Assembly: GCF_033118175.1 (NCBI RefSeq)
Contig: NC_083697.1
Span: 22,108,001-22,172,000 of the forward strand
Direction: 5' to 3'
Length of the DNA: 64,000 nucleotides
DNA from: Dama dama
Lineage: Eukaryota > Chordata > Mammalia > Artiodactyla > Cervidae
Numbering within the stretch: position 1 is the first letter of the stretch; each line of letters starts with the position of its first letter. The position numbers and the translations under genes are program-made. The notes under the pieces were generated by a model that was not told the origin of the DNA, searched no databases, and saw only the letters and a program-made list of their open reading frames with translations. Below, in pieces: positions 1-9,929 of the stretch.

Positions 1-322
1 GGAGATCCAACCAGTCCATCCCAAAGGAGATCATTCCTGGGTGTTCATTGGAAGAGCTGATGTTGAAACTGAAACTCCAATACTTTGGCCACCTGATGCA
101 AAGAGCTGACTCATTTGAAAAGACCCTGATGCTGGGAAAGATTGAGGGCAGGAGGAGAAGGGGATGACAGAAGATGAGATGGTCAGATGGCATCACCGAC
201 TCAATGGAGATGAGTTTGAGTAAACTCCGGGAGTTGGTGATGGACAGGGAGGCCTGGCATGCTGCAATTCATGGGGTCACAAAGAGTTGGACACGACTGA
301 GTGACTGAACTGAACTGAACTA
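1..322 (+). mobile_element. BovB LINE 3' end (5' part outside the window)
   Basis: Matches the last ~320 bases of BovB, from the block encoding ...RSNQSIPKEI... to the (CTGAA)n tail at about 322. The frame is interrupted (a stop at about 165), so it is a dead relic. Confidence 0.9.
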
Positions 323-577
323 AAGTTTCATCCCTCTGCAGTTTCCCAGGACAGCTGCCCTGAGAGGAATTTGGGATGGAAGAAAAATAGGGTGAAGCAT
401 TCATATTTTGGACATATGTGTCCCTAGATAGTTAAGATGCAGATCTAAGAGAGATCTCAATGACACTGGATCTTATATCTTCCAGTAAAGAATCACTGAA
501 ATCACTAAACTTGAGAAGTTTGTTTTGTGTGTGTGTGATTAGCAGTAATCTTTTACCTAGATGTATGCTTGACTACA

Positions 578-794
578 GACTTTCCAAGTGGTCAGTGGTG
601 TAGAATCCACCTGCCAATGCAGGAGAGGGGGATTTGATCCCTGGGTTGGGAAGATCCCCTGGAGAGGGAAATGGCAACCTGCTCCATTATTCTTGTATGG
701 GAATCCCATGGACAGAGGAGCCTAGTGCGGCCGCAATACATGAGATAATAAAAGAGTTGGACACAACTTAGCAACCGAACAACAACCACTACAA
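578..794 (+). mobile_element. Bov-tA/BOV-A2 SINE
   Basis: tRNA-Glu-like head followed by the BovB-derived body. Flanked by an exact 13-bp TSD, ATGCTTGACTACA, at 565-577 and 795-807. It contains a chance NotI-type site at 730-737 region produced by divergence of the body. Confidence 0.9.
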
Positions 795-830
795 ATGCTT
801 GACTACATCTATTTCCCAGGTTTAAAAAAA

Positions 831-851
831 AAATTATATATATATATATAT
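831..851. repeat. (TA)n microsatellite
   Basis: A short AT dinucleotide run following an A-rich stretch. Confidence 0.8.
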
Positions 852-915
852 GCAGCTCCTCCTCTACCTCTTTGGAACAGTCCTCTCAGAGCTTCTGAGA
901 GTCTGTAGTCCTCAG

Positions 916-1514
916 AAAAGTGAAAGTGAAAGTCATTCAGTCATGTCCAACTCTTTGTGACTCCATAGACTATAGCCCGCTAGGCTCCTCTGTCCTTGGA
1001 ATTCTCCAGGCAAGAATACTGAGTGATTCTTTTGAACTGTGGTGTTGGAGAAGTCTCTTGAGATTCTCTTAGACTGCAAGGAGATCCAACCAGTCAATCC
1101 TAAAGGAAATCAGTCCTGAATATTCATGGGAAGGACTGATGCTGAAGCTGAAACTCTAACATTTGGCCACCTGATGTGAAGAACTGACTCACTGGAAAAG
1201 ACCCGGATGCTGGGAAAGATTGAAGGCAGGAGGAGAAGGGGACAACAGAGAATGAGCTGGTTGGATGGCATCACCAACTCGATGGACTTGAGTTTGAGGA
1301 AGCTCCGGGAGTTGGTGATAGACAGTGGGGCATGGCGTGCTGCAGTCCATGGGGTCGCAAAGAGTCGGACACGACTGACTCAACTGACTGACTGACTGAA
1401 TACTGGAGTGGGTAACCATTCCCTTCTCCAGGGGATCTTCCCAACCCAGGGATCGAATCCAGGTTTCCCACATTGCAGGTGGATTTTTTACTGTCTGAGC
1501 TACTAGGGAAGCCC
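916..1514 (-). mobile_element. BOV-A2 SINE interrupted by a BovB insertion
   Basis: The two halves, 916-1021 and 1406-1514, join into one minus-strand BOV-A2. The whole unit is bounded by the 9-bp TSD AGTCCTCAG (907-915 and 1515-1523). The interruption is a BovB 3' end (see 1022-1397). Confidence 0.88.
1022..1397 (+). mobile_element. 5'-truncated BovB LINE inserted in a SINE
   Basis: About 376 bp of BovB 3' sequence ending in an ACTG-type tail. It is flanked by the 8-bp TSD GAATACTG (1014-1021 and 1398-1405), which is the broken SINE sequence itself. This is standard target-primed insertion, younger than the host SINE. Confidence 0.88.
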
Positions 1515-1579
1515 AGTCCTCAGTAAGGTGCTTGAATAAAACTTGGAGCTCTTATGTTGTGTGTTTTTCTTTCAGTCAA

Positions 1580-1881
1580 CAAGTTGTTGTTTAGTTGCCA
1601 AGTCATATTTGACTCTTTTGTGACCCCATGGACAGAAAGGCTTCTGTCCATGTGATTTCCCAGGCAAGAATACTGGAGTGAGTTGCCGTTTCCAGAGGAT
1701 CTTCTCAACCCAGGAGTTGAACCCTGAAAAAGTTGGCTTAAAGCCCAACATTCAGGAAACTAAGATCATGGCATCTGGTCCCATCACTTCATGGCAAATA
1801 GATGGGGAAATAGTGGAAATACAGGTCTCCTGTATTGGCAGGCAGATTCTTCACCATTGTATCACCAGGGAAACCCAGATT
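1580..1881 (-). mobile_element. BOV-A2 SINE containing an internal BovB fragment
   Basis: A minus-strand BOV-A2 whose tRNA-like head is interrupted at 1725-1824 by a BovB internal segment. The SINE sequence continues on both sides without loss. Confidence 0.85.
1725..1824 (+). mobile_element. Internal BovB fragment without a 3' end
   Basis: About 100 bp corresponding to the BovB region that encodes ...KVGLKPNIQETKIMASGPI.... It lacks the BovB 3' tail and shows no TSD; a CAG microhomology is shared at the right junction. Ordinary target-primed insertion does not explain it. Confidence 0.8.
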
Positions 1882-1884
1882 TGA

Positions 1885-2125
1885 TATACAGTCTCATATA
1901 AGTTACAGACGTGCAATAAAGTGATTCAAAACTTGTAAAGGTTATCCACTTATAGTTATTACAAAATATTGCCTATATTCCCTGTGTAGTACAATATATT
2001 CTTGTAGTTTATTTTTATGCATAATAATTTGTACCTCTTACTCCCCTACCCCATGTTGCCCCTCCCCGCTTCCCTCTCTCCACTAGTAACCAATAGTTTG
2101 CTGTCTATATCTGTGAGAGACAGAC
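1885..2125 (-). mobile_element. L1 3'-end fragment
   Basis: Matches, in antisense, the mammalian L1 3' region around the conserved stretch that reads GTAACCAATAGTTTG on the + strand. Diverged and truncated. Confidence 0.65.
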
Positions 2126-3524
2126 AGATATAATTTTAATCACTAGAAATATTATGAAATAATAGCCAATAAAATCAGAAGTTTCTCATTAAAAAAATAT
2201 CTTTTGCCTTGCAGAAAGCAGTTTTAAGTTGACCTTTTCCAGGGAGGATCAAATTAAATGTGGTGACAACTAGAGTCACAAACCACAAATATTTATTTTA
2301 TTCATATCCAAGAAGTTGATGAAAGAAAATATTTAATATGCATATCCCCTATAATCAGGAACAGAAAAGAAATAATTGAGTTAATTTAATAAAGCACATT
2401 ACCCACAAAAATATCCCTCACCCTTAAACTGCACATTTTCATTCACTGACTCTTCAGTAGAGCTTAAATTGTACCCTGACAGATTTCAGAATATTAAAGT
2501 CAAGTTGCTAAAAATGAGTAGGTGTGAGTAAACTTATCAGAAGATAGGAAGATAGTTAAGAAAAATCATACCTAGTTTCTCAATCTTCCAGGGCAAAGAG
2601 ATGACCTCCTGAGAATGAAAGTTTTAGGTTAATGCTCCAGAGAATTTGGAATAGTCATTGAAGAGTAGAGCAGAGAAAGCTGAATGTTGATAGGAAAGTT
2701 GAATAAATAAGGCAAAAATACATATTGCCATCCTTGAATACCAGCAGTTTTGTTTGTACAATTGTACAATTGGCATAAGGGATCCATTGAAGTTCTTTGA
2801 CTATTGAATTGTATTAGGAGAGCAATATCTTGCAACACAGTATGAAATGGGGAGAAACTCCACGAGTCCACACATCAGGTCCTGAGAACAAGAATGGGTG
2901 CAGAAGCAGTGTGAATGTAAAGAAGAGAATAGGGTTAAGCTACATACTAAGAAAGTAAGAATTTTTTTATTGAGCAATCAAATGAAAGTAATGGAAGTGT
3001 CTAATATTTTGCACCAAGTTACTATGAAGAATTGAACAATGAATTTCCTTGTGCATCTCAAAAGGATATAAAATCAATCAACATACTGGAAAAGTTGATA
3101 GAAGAATCTGACATATTTTTGATCATGTTGTTAGGAGGACGGAGCCTTGAAACAAGTTATTTTGAGATGAGAGCAAGTCCAGCCAAGGGAGAAATAATAA
3201 GCATGCCATTGGTGCTGTTAGATGTCATGGCAGGGCTGAAGATTCAAATGAAAATTGCCTAGAAAGGGTTGCTAAGGTGCAAAAAGAAAACAGAGGAGAG
3301 AGAAGAAAAAAAGTTGTAATCAGAGAGCCAAAAAAAATGGAAAAGCTGTAAGTAAGTATTCAGTAGCACCAACCATATCATATCTCTTCAGTAATCAATG
3401 GAGGGGTGGTCTTCCCCACAAATGTAAATTACTAAGTTGACTGGAGAGGAGGCAAATCAATAATATACACAGGTCTCCACACAAGATAGCGTTGCTCACT
3501 ATTATGTGTGTATGTAATACAGAG
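2126..3524. other. AT-rich intergenic stretch, no gene recognised
   Basis: Only short open frames, with no protein resemblance and no clear repeat family. Possibly old decayed repeats. Confidence 0.5.
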
Positions 3525-3724
3525 ATGGCACTAGTGGTAAAGAACCTGCCTGCCAATGCAGGAGACATAAGAGACACGGGTTTGATCCCTGGGTCAGGAT
3601 AATCCCCTGGAGGAGGGCATGGCAACCCACTCCAGCATGCTTGCCTGGAGAATCCCGTGGACATAGGAGCTTGGTGGGCTACAGTCCATAGGGTTGCAAA
3701 GAGCCAGACACGGCTGAAATGACA
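3525..3724 (+). mobile_element. Bov-tA/BOV-A2 SINE
   Basis: tRNA-like head and one body unit, running directly into the simple-sequence tract at 3725. Confidence 0.88.
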
Positions 3725-3802
3725 GCACACACACACATATATGTGTGTATATACATACATATACATATATATACATATATATATATATGTATGTATGTAT
3801 GT
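3725..3802. repeat. 78-bp alternating purine-pyrimidine tract
   Basis: CA, TA and TG dinucleotides alternate with no break in purine/pyrimidine order. It includes an 18-bp perfect palindrome at 3731-3748. It is the tail of the preceding SINE, expanded. Confidence 0.9.
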
Positions 3803-3903
3803 TGAAGAAGGAAATGGCAACCCACTCCAATAGGAATCTGGCAGGCTATGGGGCCCATGGTGTCAAAGAGTTGGACATGACTGAACACAAGCACAATGCA
3901 TGA
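3803..3903 (+). mobile_element. Partial BOV-A2 body unit
   Basis: A second body monomer, from GAAGGAAATGGCAACC to the tail. With 3525-3724 it probably represents one dimeric SINE split by the expanded simple repeat. Confidence 0.75.
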
Positions 3904-3921
3904 TATGTGTATGTATATATA

Positions 3922-4138
3922 CAGTTGACCATTGAACAACACAGGTTTGAACAACACAGACTTGAACTGTGTAAGTCCACTTATATGTAGATTTTTTTTC
4001 AATAAATACTGTGATACTCCATGATCCAAAGTTGGTAGAATCAGTGGATACAGAGGGCAACTATAGAACCATGGCATGGATTTTTGACTATGTGGAGGGT
4101 CAGCACCCCTAACCCTTATGTAGTTCAAGGGTCAACTG
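3922..4138. mobile_element. Non-autonomous Tigger-type DNA transposon
   Basis: Terminal inverted repeats are visible: 5' CAGTTGACCATTGAAC and 3' GTTCAAGGGTCAACTG, one mismatch apart. TA dinucleotides at 3920-3921 and 4139-4140 are the TcMar-type target duplication. Length 217 bp, no coding capacity. Confidence 0.85.
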
Positions 4139-4140
4139 TA

Positions 4141-4795
4141 TATCCTATTGCTTCTGTTTCTCTGGTGAATGCAATACACCATATATTTAATCTTTTAATT
4201 AGTTTGATGAACTAAAGTCCAGTGTGACTGGTTTGGGGGTCAAGGAAGACATGGATTGAACTGGGATCACCTCAAATGTACCCAGAAAATATAAATAGCA
4301 TTTTTATATGATTATTATGAAATTTAGTAATACAAATAAAATTTTTAAAAATTCAAATGAAAAAGAATTCAAAAATGTTAGTATAACAACTACCACCACA
4401 ATAATAATAGAACACCCTAGAGCAGTTCTACTGCCTGCTTATGCAGTGACAACTGGAGCCTTAAAGTTTTCCCTTATTGTACTTGCTACATTTTGTGAAG
4501 TCTGTGCTCACTGCATAACCCTGTGTGACTCTATAAGTAATTCTTTCCTGAATGATAGTTATTTCCATGAGATCTATGAACAAGATCCATCACTGCAGTG
4601 ACCAGAGGTAACAATATAGCATCCAAAGCATTTCAGACGCCTTGAATACAATGCTGTTCATCCAACACTATCTCAGTCTTACTCTTCTAATCATTAATGA
4701 GCCTGAAGGTCAATAAACATTTAATGATAAGAAAGAAACGTCCCTCAAAAATGAAAATATCTTTAGGAAGAAGTCCTAGTTGAGGACTCCTGGAA
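4141..4795. other. Intergenic, no gene recognised
   Basis: The 97-codon open frame at 4308-4601 has no recognisable domain and no exon signals that I trust. Confidence 0.5.
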
Positions 4796-4890
4796 CAATG
4801 GGTACTGTCATTCATTGCTCATTTTGTTTTAGTGCTGAATAATATTCCATTGTCTGGATGAACCACAGTGTATCCTCTCACCTACCAAAG
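4796..4890 (-). mobile_element. Short L1 fragment
   Basis: Antisense match to the L1 3' ORF2 region, recognisable from the phrase GAATAATATTCCATTGT. Confidence 0.6.
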
Positions 4891-4892
4891 GA

Positions 4893-5118
4893 TGGGCTTC
4901 CCAGGTGGTGCTCGTGGTAAAGAACCTGCCTGCTAATGCAAGAAACATAAGAGACATGGGTTCAATCCTTGGGTCAGGAAGAACCCCTGGAGAAAGAAAT
5001 GGCAATCCATTCCACTATTGTTACCTGGAGAACTCCCATGGACAGAGGAGACTGGAGGGCTAGAGTCCATAGGGTTGAAAAGAGTTAGACATGACTGAAG
5101 TGACTGAGCATACACACA
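4893..5118 (+). mobile_element. BOV-A2 SINE
   Basis: Head beginning GGGCTTCCCAGGTGG and body to a CATACACACA tail. Confidence 0.88.
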
Positions 5119-5184
5119 TCCTTCTAATTTTTTTACCTGTATGGATGAATCCATTTTTTATTTTTGCCCTTCTAAAGATATATA

Positions 5185-5843
5185 TCACTTCATGGCAAAT
5201 AGATGGGGAAACAGTGGAAACAGTGGCTGACTTTATTTTTCTGGGCTCCAAAATCACTGCAGATGGTGATTGCAGCCATGAAATTAAAAAACACTTGCTC
5301 CTTGGAAGGAAAGTTATGACCAACCTAGATAGCATATTAAAAAGCAGAGACATTACTTTGCCAACAAAAGTCCATCTAGTCAAGCCTATGGTTTTTCCAG
5401 TAGTCATGTATGGATGTGAGAGTTGGACTATAAAGAAAGCTGAGTACCGAAGAATTGATGCTTTTGAACTGTGGAGTTGGAGAAGACTTTTGAGAGTTCC
5501 TTGGGCTGCAAGGAGATTCAACCAGTCCATCCCAAAGGAGATCAGTCCTGGGTGTTCATTGGAAGGACTGATGTTGAAGCTGAAACTCCAGTACTTTGGC
5601 CACCTGATATGGAGAGCTGACTCATTGGAAAAGACCCTGATGCTGGGAAAGATTGAGGGTGGGAGGAGAAGGGGACAACAGAGGCTGAGATGGTTGTATG
5701 GTATTGCTGACACAATGGACATAGTTTTGAGTGGACTCCGGGAGTTGGTGATGGACAGGGAGGCCTGGCGTACTGCGTTTCATGGGGTTGCAAAGAGTTG
5801 GACACGACTGAGCAACTGGACTGAACTGAACTGAACTGAACTG
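5185..5843 (+). mobile_element. 5'-truncated BovB LINE with an open C-terminal frame
   Basis: About 659 bp, flanked by an 11-bp TSD with one mismatch (5174-5184 and 5844-5854). It keeps an open frame for the C-terminal part of the BovB protein (SWQIDGETVE... to ...LSNWTELN), lying after the reverse transcriptase core. With no endonuclease or RT it cannot act on its own. Confidence 0.9.
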
Positions 5844-5854
5844 AAAGAAATATA

Positions 5855-6145
5855 CAGATCAACTTAGCTAAGAGCATATTCAATGTCTCCATTTTCAGTC
5901 CCCCAAAGTATTTCAAACTTGCTGGCCTAAAGAGTGGCCTTCGATTTGCATTTGCCATAGCTGGACACTTATGTTAAGAATAACTAACTTGCCTGAGGTT
6001 CCTGAAAGTGAAATAGATCTGTATGCTTTAATAGGTAAAAATGAAATGTTCATTTATATAAGGAATTAGGTAAAAGGAGAAACGAATTAATGAACCCTGG
6101 CTGCCAAGTTCATGGTGCTCAGTCTCAAAAGTACCTCAAGATATG
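5855..6145. other. Intergenic, nothing recognised
   Basis: AT-rich unique sequence without open frames or repeats that I can name. Confidence 0.4.
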
Positions 6146-6146
6146 G

Positions 6147-6265
6147 GACTTCCCTGGTGGTCCAATGGTTAAACCTCTAAGCCTCTACTTGGGATTCTGC
6201 CTCCTGGGAGTCTTCCTCTGAGCTTCACTTCTTTCTTTCTCACCTGTGACCTGGTATTTAAATAA
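6147..6265 (+). mobile_element. CHR-type SINE (diverged)
   Basis: Starts with GGGACTTCCCTGGTGGTCC, the head typical of the CHR-1/CHR-2 tRNA-derived SINEs. The 3' part is eroded and merges into a short tandem duplication (AGGTATGAGTC at about 6306 and 6345). Confidence 0.65.
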
Positions 6266-6389
6266 AATCTATGTCCCCCCACCCCACCATCCTTCATTTC
6301 ATCTAGGTATGAGTCCCCCACCCTGCCAACCTTCTCTGCATCTAGGTATGAGTCTATCTTTTTCTTCAGAGTCAAATTTTATAAACAGC

Positions 6390-6490
6390 TGATTTGTTTA
6401 TTCAGCAAATACCTTGTAAGGGTCAACTGCATACAAGGTTTTGCTTTAAGTACTAGAGATTCAGTGAAGAACACAGTAGACAAAAGCCCA
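6390..6490 (+). repeat. Ancient L2/MIR-type interspersed repeat
   Basis: The phrase TTTATTCAGCAAATACCTTG and the following stretch resemble very old mammalian repeats. Family assignment is loose. Confidence 0.4.
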
Positions 6491-6702
6491 TGTGGAGTAT
6501 GGAGAGTTGTGACTGTGTCCTCATTTCCAGTTCTATCACTACCCATCTGGCTTCTGCCTCTACCCATCTTTGCAAACTGTTCTCACCAAGGTCACTAAAG
6601 ATTTCCTAGTAAACCTTATAGAAATGTGTTTCCTTCTCATCTTACTAGATGCAACTTTTGCAGCATTTGAGATGATGATCACCTTTTCTCAAAACCCTGG
6701 CC

Positions 6703-6845
6703 TCATGGACTGCCCTGTTGGTCCAGCAGTTGGGACTCCACGTTTCCACTGCAAAGGGTATGGGTTTGATCCCTGGTGGGAGAACTAAGATCCCATGTGC
6801 TACATAGTGTGAAGAAAAAAAATAAAAATATTTTTTTAAAAACCC
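6703..6845 (+). mobile_element. CHR-type SINE
   Basis: Head GGACTGCCCTGTTGGTCCAG, B-box-like GTTTGATCCC and an A-rich tail. Confidence 0.8.
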
Positions 6846-6905
6846 TAGGCCAAAATAAAGAAATAAATAAATGTAAATAAATAAATAAATAAAAACAAAA
6901 AACCC
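6846..6905. repeat. A-rich (AAAT)n simple repeat
   Basis: AAATAAAT-type runs; AAAACCCTAGGCCA occurs on both sides (6840-6853 and 6899-6912), so the SINE tail region has been locally duplicated. Confidence 0.6.
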
Positions 6906-6934
6906 TAGGCCATTCAGATGATATCCACCCCCTG

Positions 6935-7200
6935 ATTACAAACATTTAATGGCTGCATATCCCTTTTAGGACAGTTTTGAATCCTGCACAGTTAGCCTTA
7001 GTCCTTGTTAGCCTTGGTCCTGGTCTGCCATTTTTGGTTCCAACCATCCTAATCTCTCCATGATTCACTAGAAATGGCACATATTCCTTCTCCCTTCTTC
7101 CATTGACTCATCCCTACTCACTCTGCATGCCTCAACTTTGGCATCCTTTTGTCAGGGGGCCCCAAGCTTCCAATTATTAATTCTGAGTGTTTCTTACAAA
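6935..7200 (+). repeat. L2-type ancient LINE fragment
   Basis: Diverged match to the L2 3' region, with characteristic wording such as CTCTCCATGATTC followed by a cysteine- and proline-rich reading. Confidence 0.4.
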
Positions 7201-7411
7201 CTTTCATAAAAACTGTAATTCTTCATCTAGCAGTATCTATCACAGTATGCTTTCCTCATCAGTTTACCTGTCTGTATCCTCTTGGGATACATAAGACCCT
7301 GAAGAGTGAAGACTAACTCTTAGTCAATGTATGTTTCCAGTGTCTCGCATACTGTTGGACATAGAATAGTTTGCTAATAACTATTAGCTGAATTAAGATT
7401 ATATATGTTGG

Positions 7412-7555
7412 AAGTTCCTTGGTAGTCCAGTAGCTAAGACTCTATTCTCCCAATGCAGAGGCCATAGGTTTAATCCCTCATCAGGGAACTAGATCCCATA
7501 TGCTACAACTAAGACCAGGTGTAGTTAATAAATAAATTAGGAAAAAAAAAAGATT
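7412..7555 (+). mobile_element. CHR-type SINE
   Basis: Head GAAGTTCCTTGGTAGTCCAG, B-box-like GGTTTAATCCC and tail AAAAAAAAAA. Confidence 0.78.
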
Positions 7556-7690
7556 ATATGTTGATGATCTATTTTATGCCAGGCAGTGTGCTGCTTGCCT
7601 TATAAATAGTATCTCATTTCAACCTCACCAAAAACCCCCTCAAGACACCAGTTTTTATCATAGGGAAATTGGGGCTCCAAGTAGTAAAAT
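7556..7690 (+). repeat. MIR/L2-type ancient repeat
   Basis: ATGCCAGGCAGTGTGCTG and the following TATCTCATTTCAACCTCACC are typical of ancient mammalian repeats. Confidence 0.55.
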
Positions 7691-7699
7691 AATCCAGCT

Positions 7700-9694
7700 G
7701 TACCTGTGGTTTCCCAGCAGCCCACTGGTGAACAGTCTCAACAAGAGGAACCACCAGAGTGAGGACATTCTACCCGGTCAAGGGAGAGAAGATGAAGGAG
7801 CACCTGTTATTCAAGGACCTAACCTGGAAGTTGATCAACTGGAACTGACTGGAGGTGAGCATGGGATGGTCTAGAGGTCAAGAGGAAGATTCGACCTAAC
7901 CTTGAACTCACTGAAAGACAGTTATAGGTTTAAAAGAAGACAAACTGAAATCATGTAGTTTGTTCTTATACTGGAAATTTATTAAGATTCTCTCAGTAAA
8001 GTTTTACAATTTTCTTTTCAACAGGTCACAAAGATGGTAAGTGGTGAGGGAAGATTTGAACCCAGGTTTGACTTTATAGCAAAAAGTATATTTCGTCTAT
8101 CTCTGAGCTTCAGAATGAATTAAAGAAAATTACATCATTGCTGCTAGAAGAACCTTCATTATGATTCCAGGTCAAGGTGCCAGAATCTGTGGCTTTGTTT
8201 TTTAAATATGTTTCTCTATATGAGAACTTTTCAAGCTGTGCTGCTGGGTGGCATTTGACAAGTTTACATTTCTCAATATAACCTTTCCTTAATTACACAA
8301 AGAAACTTGTCTTGATGTGATAATGGTGTAGAAATGGGAAAAGGTGAAAGAATGGCTAGTAAGAACGAGAAATTCTGAGTCTAAATTTTTCTCACAAAGA
8401 TCCACATACTAGCCGAGAAATCCCTGAAAGAAAGGCAGGCAAGTCATCTTTTCCTGGTGGGACATCTCTTGGTCTTTAACATCCAAACCTCATGATGGTA
8501 CATATCTCTCAGCACAACATTTTGGGAAATAATATTTACATAGGCAAAATGTGTATTTAAATTTATTTGTGTCTTTAAAACTCAATACATTTTAAACAAA
8601 ATGACACACATAAAAAGTCTCAATTATTTTTCCAAACTGACAGAATAAAAGAATCATATGAAAAGAACCCCAAGGGTCAGTTAAGTGGATGTATAATTCT
8701 TGCTGGCACCAAGAGAGGTTGTATTAACTACAGACAAAGCAAAGAAATTAACATCCATATTAATTTTTTTGGTGACTGGGAAATGATATTTTAAACATTT
8801 TCCATTCTTATAGACAGTTTATTTACTATACATAGTATTTGGAGGTGTTTACATTTCAAGAAGTTGGTTCAGAGTTTGGGATTAATATGCAGCATTATAT
8901 AATTTTTATAATTTAAAATAATGTGAAATACATTTCCTGTGAATGTTCTTGTATTAATACCATAAAGTCTGATTTTCAGAAATGAATTACTGAAATTAAG
9001 CAGGAAATACCGATCAATGCATAGAAAGTAAAATCAGAAAGAGAGCTAAATTAGCACTCCTGCCCAGACAAAGAAGTCCTTCCAACTTAAGCTCCCCTCT
9101 GAATTCATCCCTCCGCATGGATAAAGGGACAAGGGACTGGGTCCAGAGCTCCTTCTAGAGTATACTCTGAACTCCTGGAATCCTAAAAGTCCCTTCGGTC
9201 AGGAGGAAGAGAAGGCAAAGAAGGATTCTGTCAGTAGTATCAGTGTCCTTTTAAAGAGCTCTCCAAGAATGCCACCCTCTCATCACTTCTGCTTGTATCT
9301 CATTTGCTAGAACTGTATCCAATGACACCTCTACCTATAAGGCAGGCAGGATATATGGCTGTATTACCATAACCAAAAATAAATAAATACAGGAAGGGGA
9401 CACTTTTATATTAAGGGAAAAAGAGAAATTGGCCACAGATGGGATAATTTGTGAAGGAACTGTAATCTCCTAAGCCAACATTCACCTGCATTTTGTTTTT
9501 TAGCTTGTTAACAAGCTCAATAGCACTTCAATGGGCAATTAGCAGGAGGGAAATATTGGAATATCTTGTTTATTCCTTTGTCAGGAAATTGTCAATGCTC
9601 CTAGATAGGACAGGGAATTCTGTCCATTAGTGCCTTGTGAATATTTCTACTTTCTTATTCTAGAAGCATCTGAAATAATCTAGAATGGGCTGTT
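7700..9694. other. Intergenic, no gene recognised
   Basis: About 2 kb of AT-rich sequence with no long open frame and no clear young repeat. Confidence 0.5.
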
Positions 9695-9705
9695 AATTCA
9701 ATCTT

Positions 9706-9917
9706 GTTGTTGTTGGTTAGTCGCTAAGGTGTCTCCAATTCTTTGAGACCCCATGAACTATAGCCCACCAGGCTCCTCTGTCCATAGGATTTTCCAGGCA
9801 AGAATACTGGGGTGGGTTGCCATTTCCTTCTCCGGGGATCTTCCCAATCCAGGGATTGAACCCGTATCTCCTGCATTGGAGGGCAGATTCTTTACCGCTG
9901 AGCCACCAGGGAAGCCC
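9706..9917 (-). mobile_element. Bov-tA/BOV-A2 SINE
   Basis: Minus-strand element, flanked by the 11-bp TSD AATTCA(A/G)TCTT at 9695-9705 and 9918-9928. Confidence 0.9.
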
Positions 9918-9929
9918 AATTCAGTCTTA

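Noticed and set aside
726..740. NotI-type site (GCGGCCGC) as a cloning or vector junction
   Set aside because: SINE homology continues on both sides and the TSD encloses it, so it is ordinary divergence.
5091..5834. 247-codon open frame as a gene
   Set aside because: It reads from a SINE tail into the C-terminal part of a truncated BovB copy.
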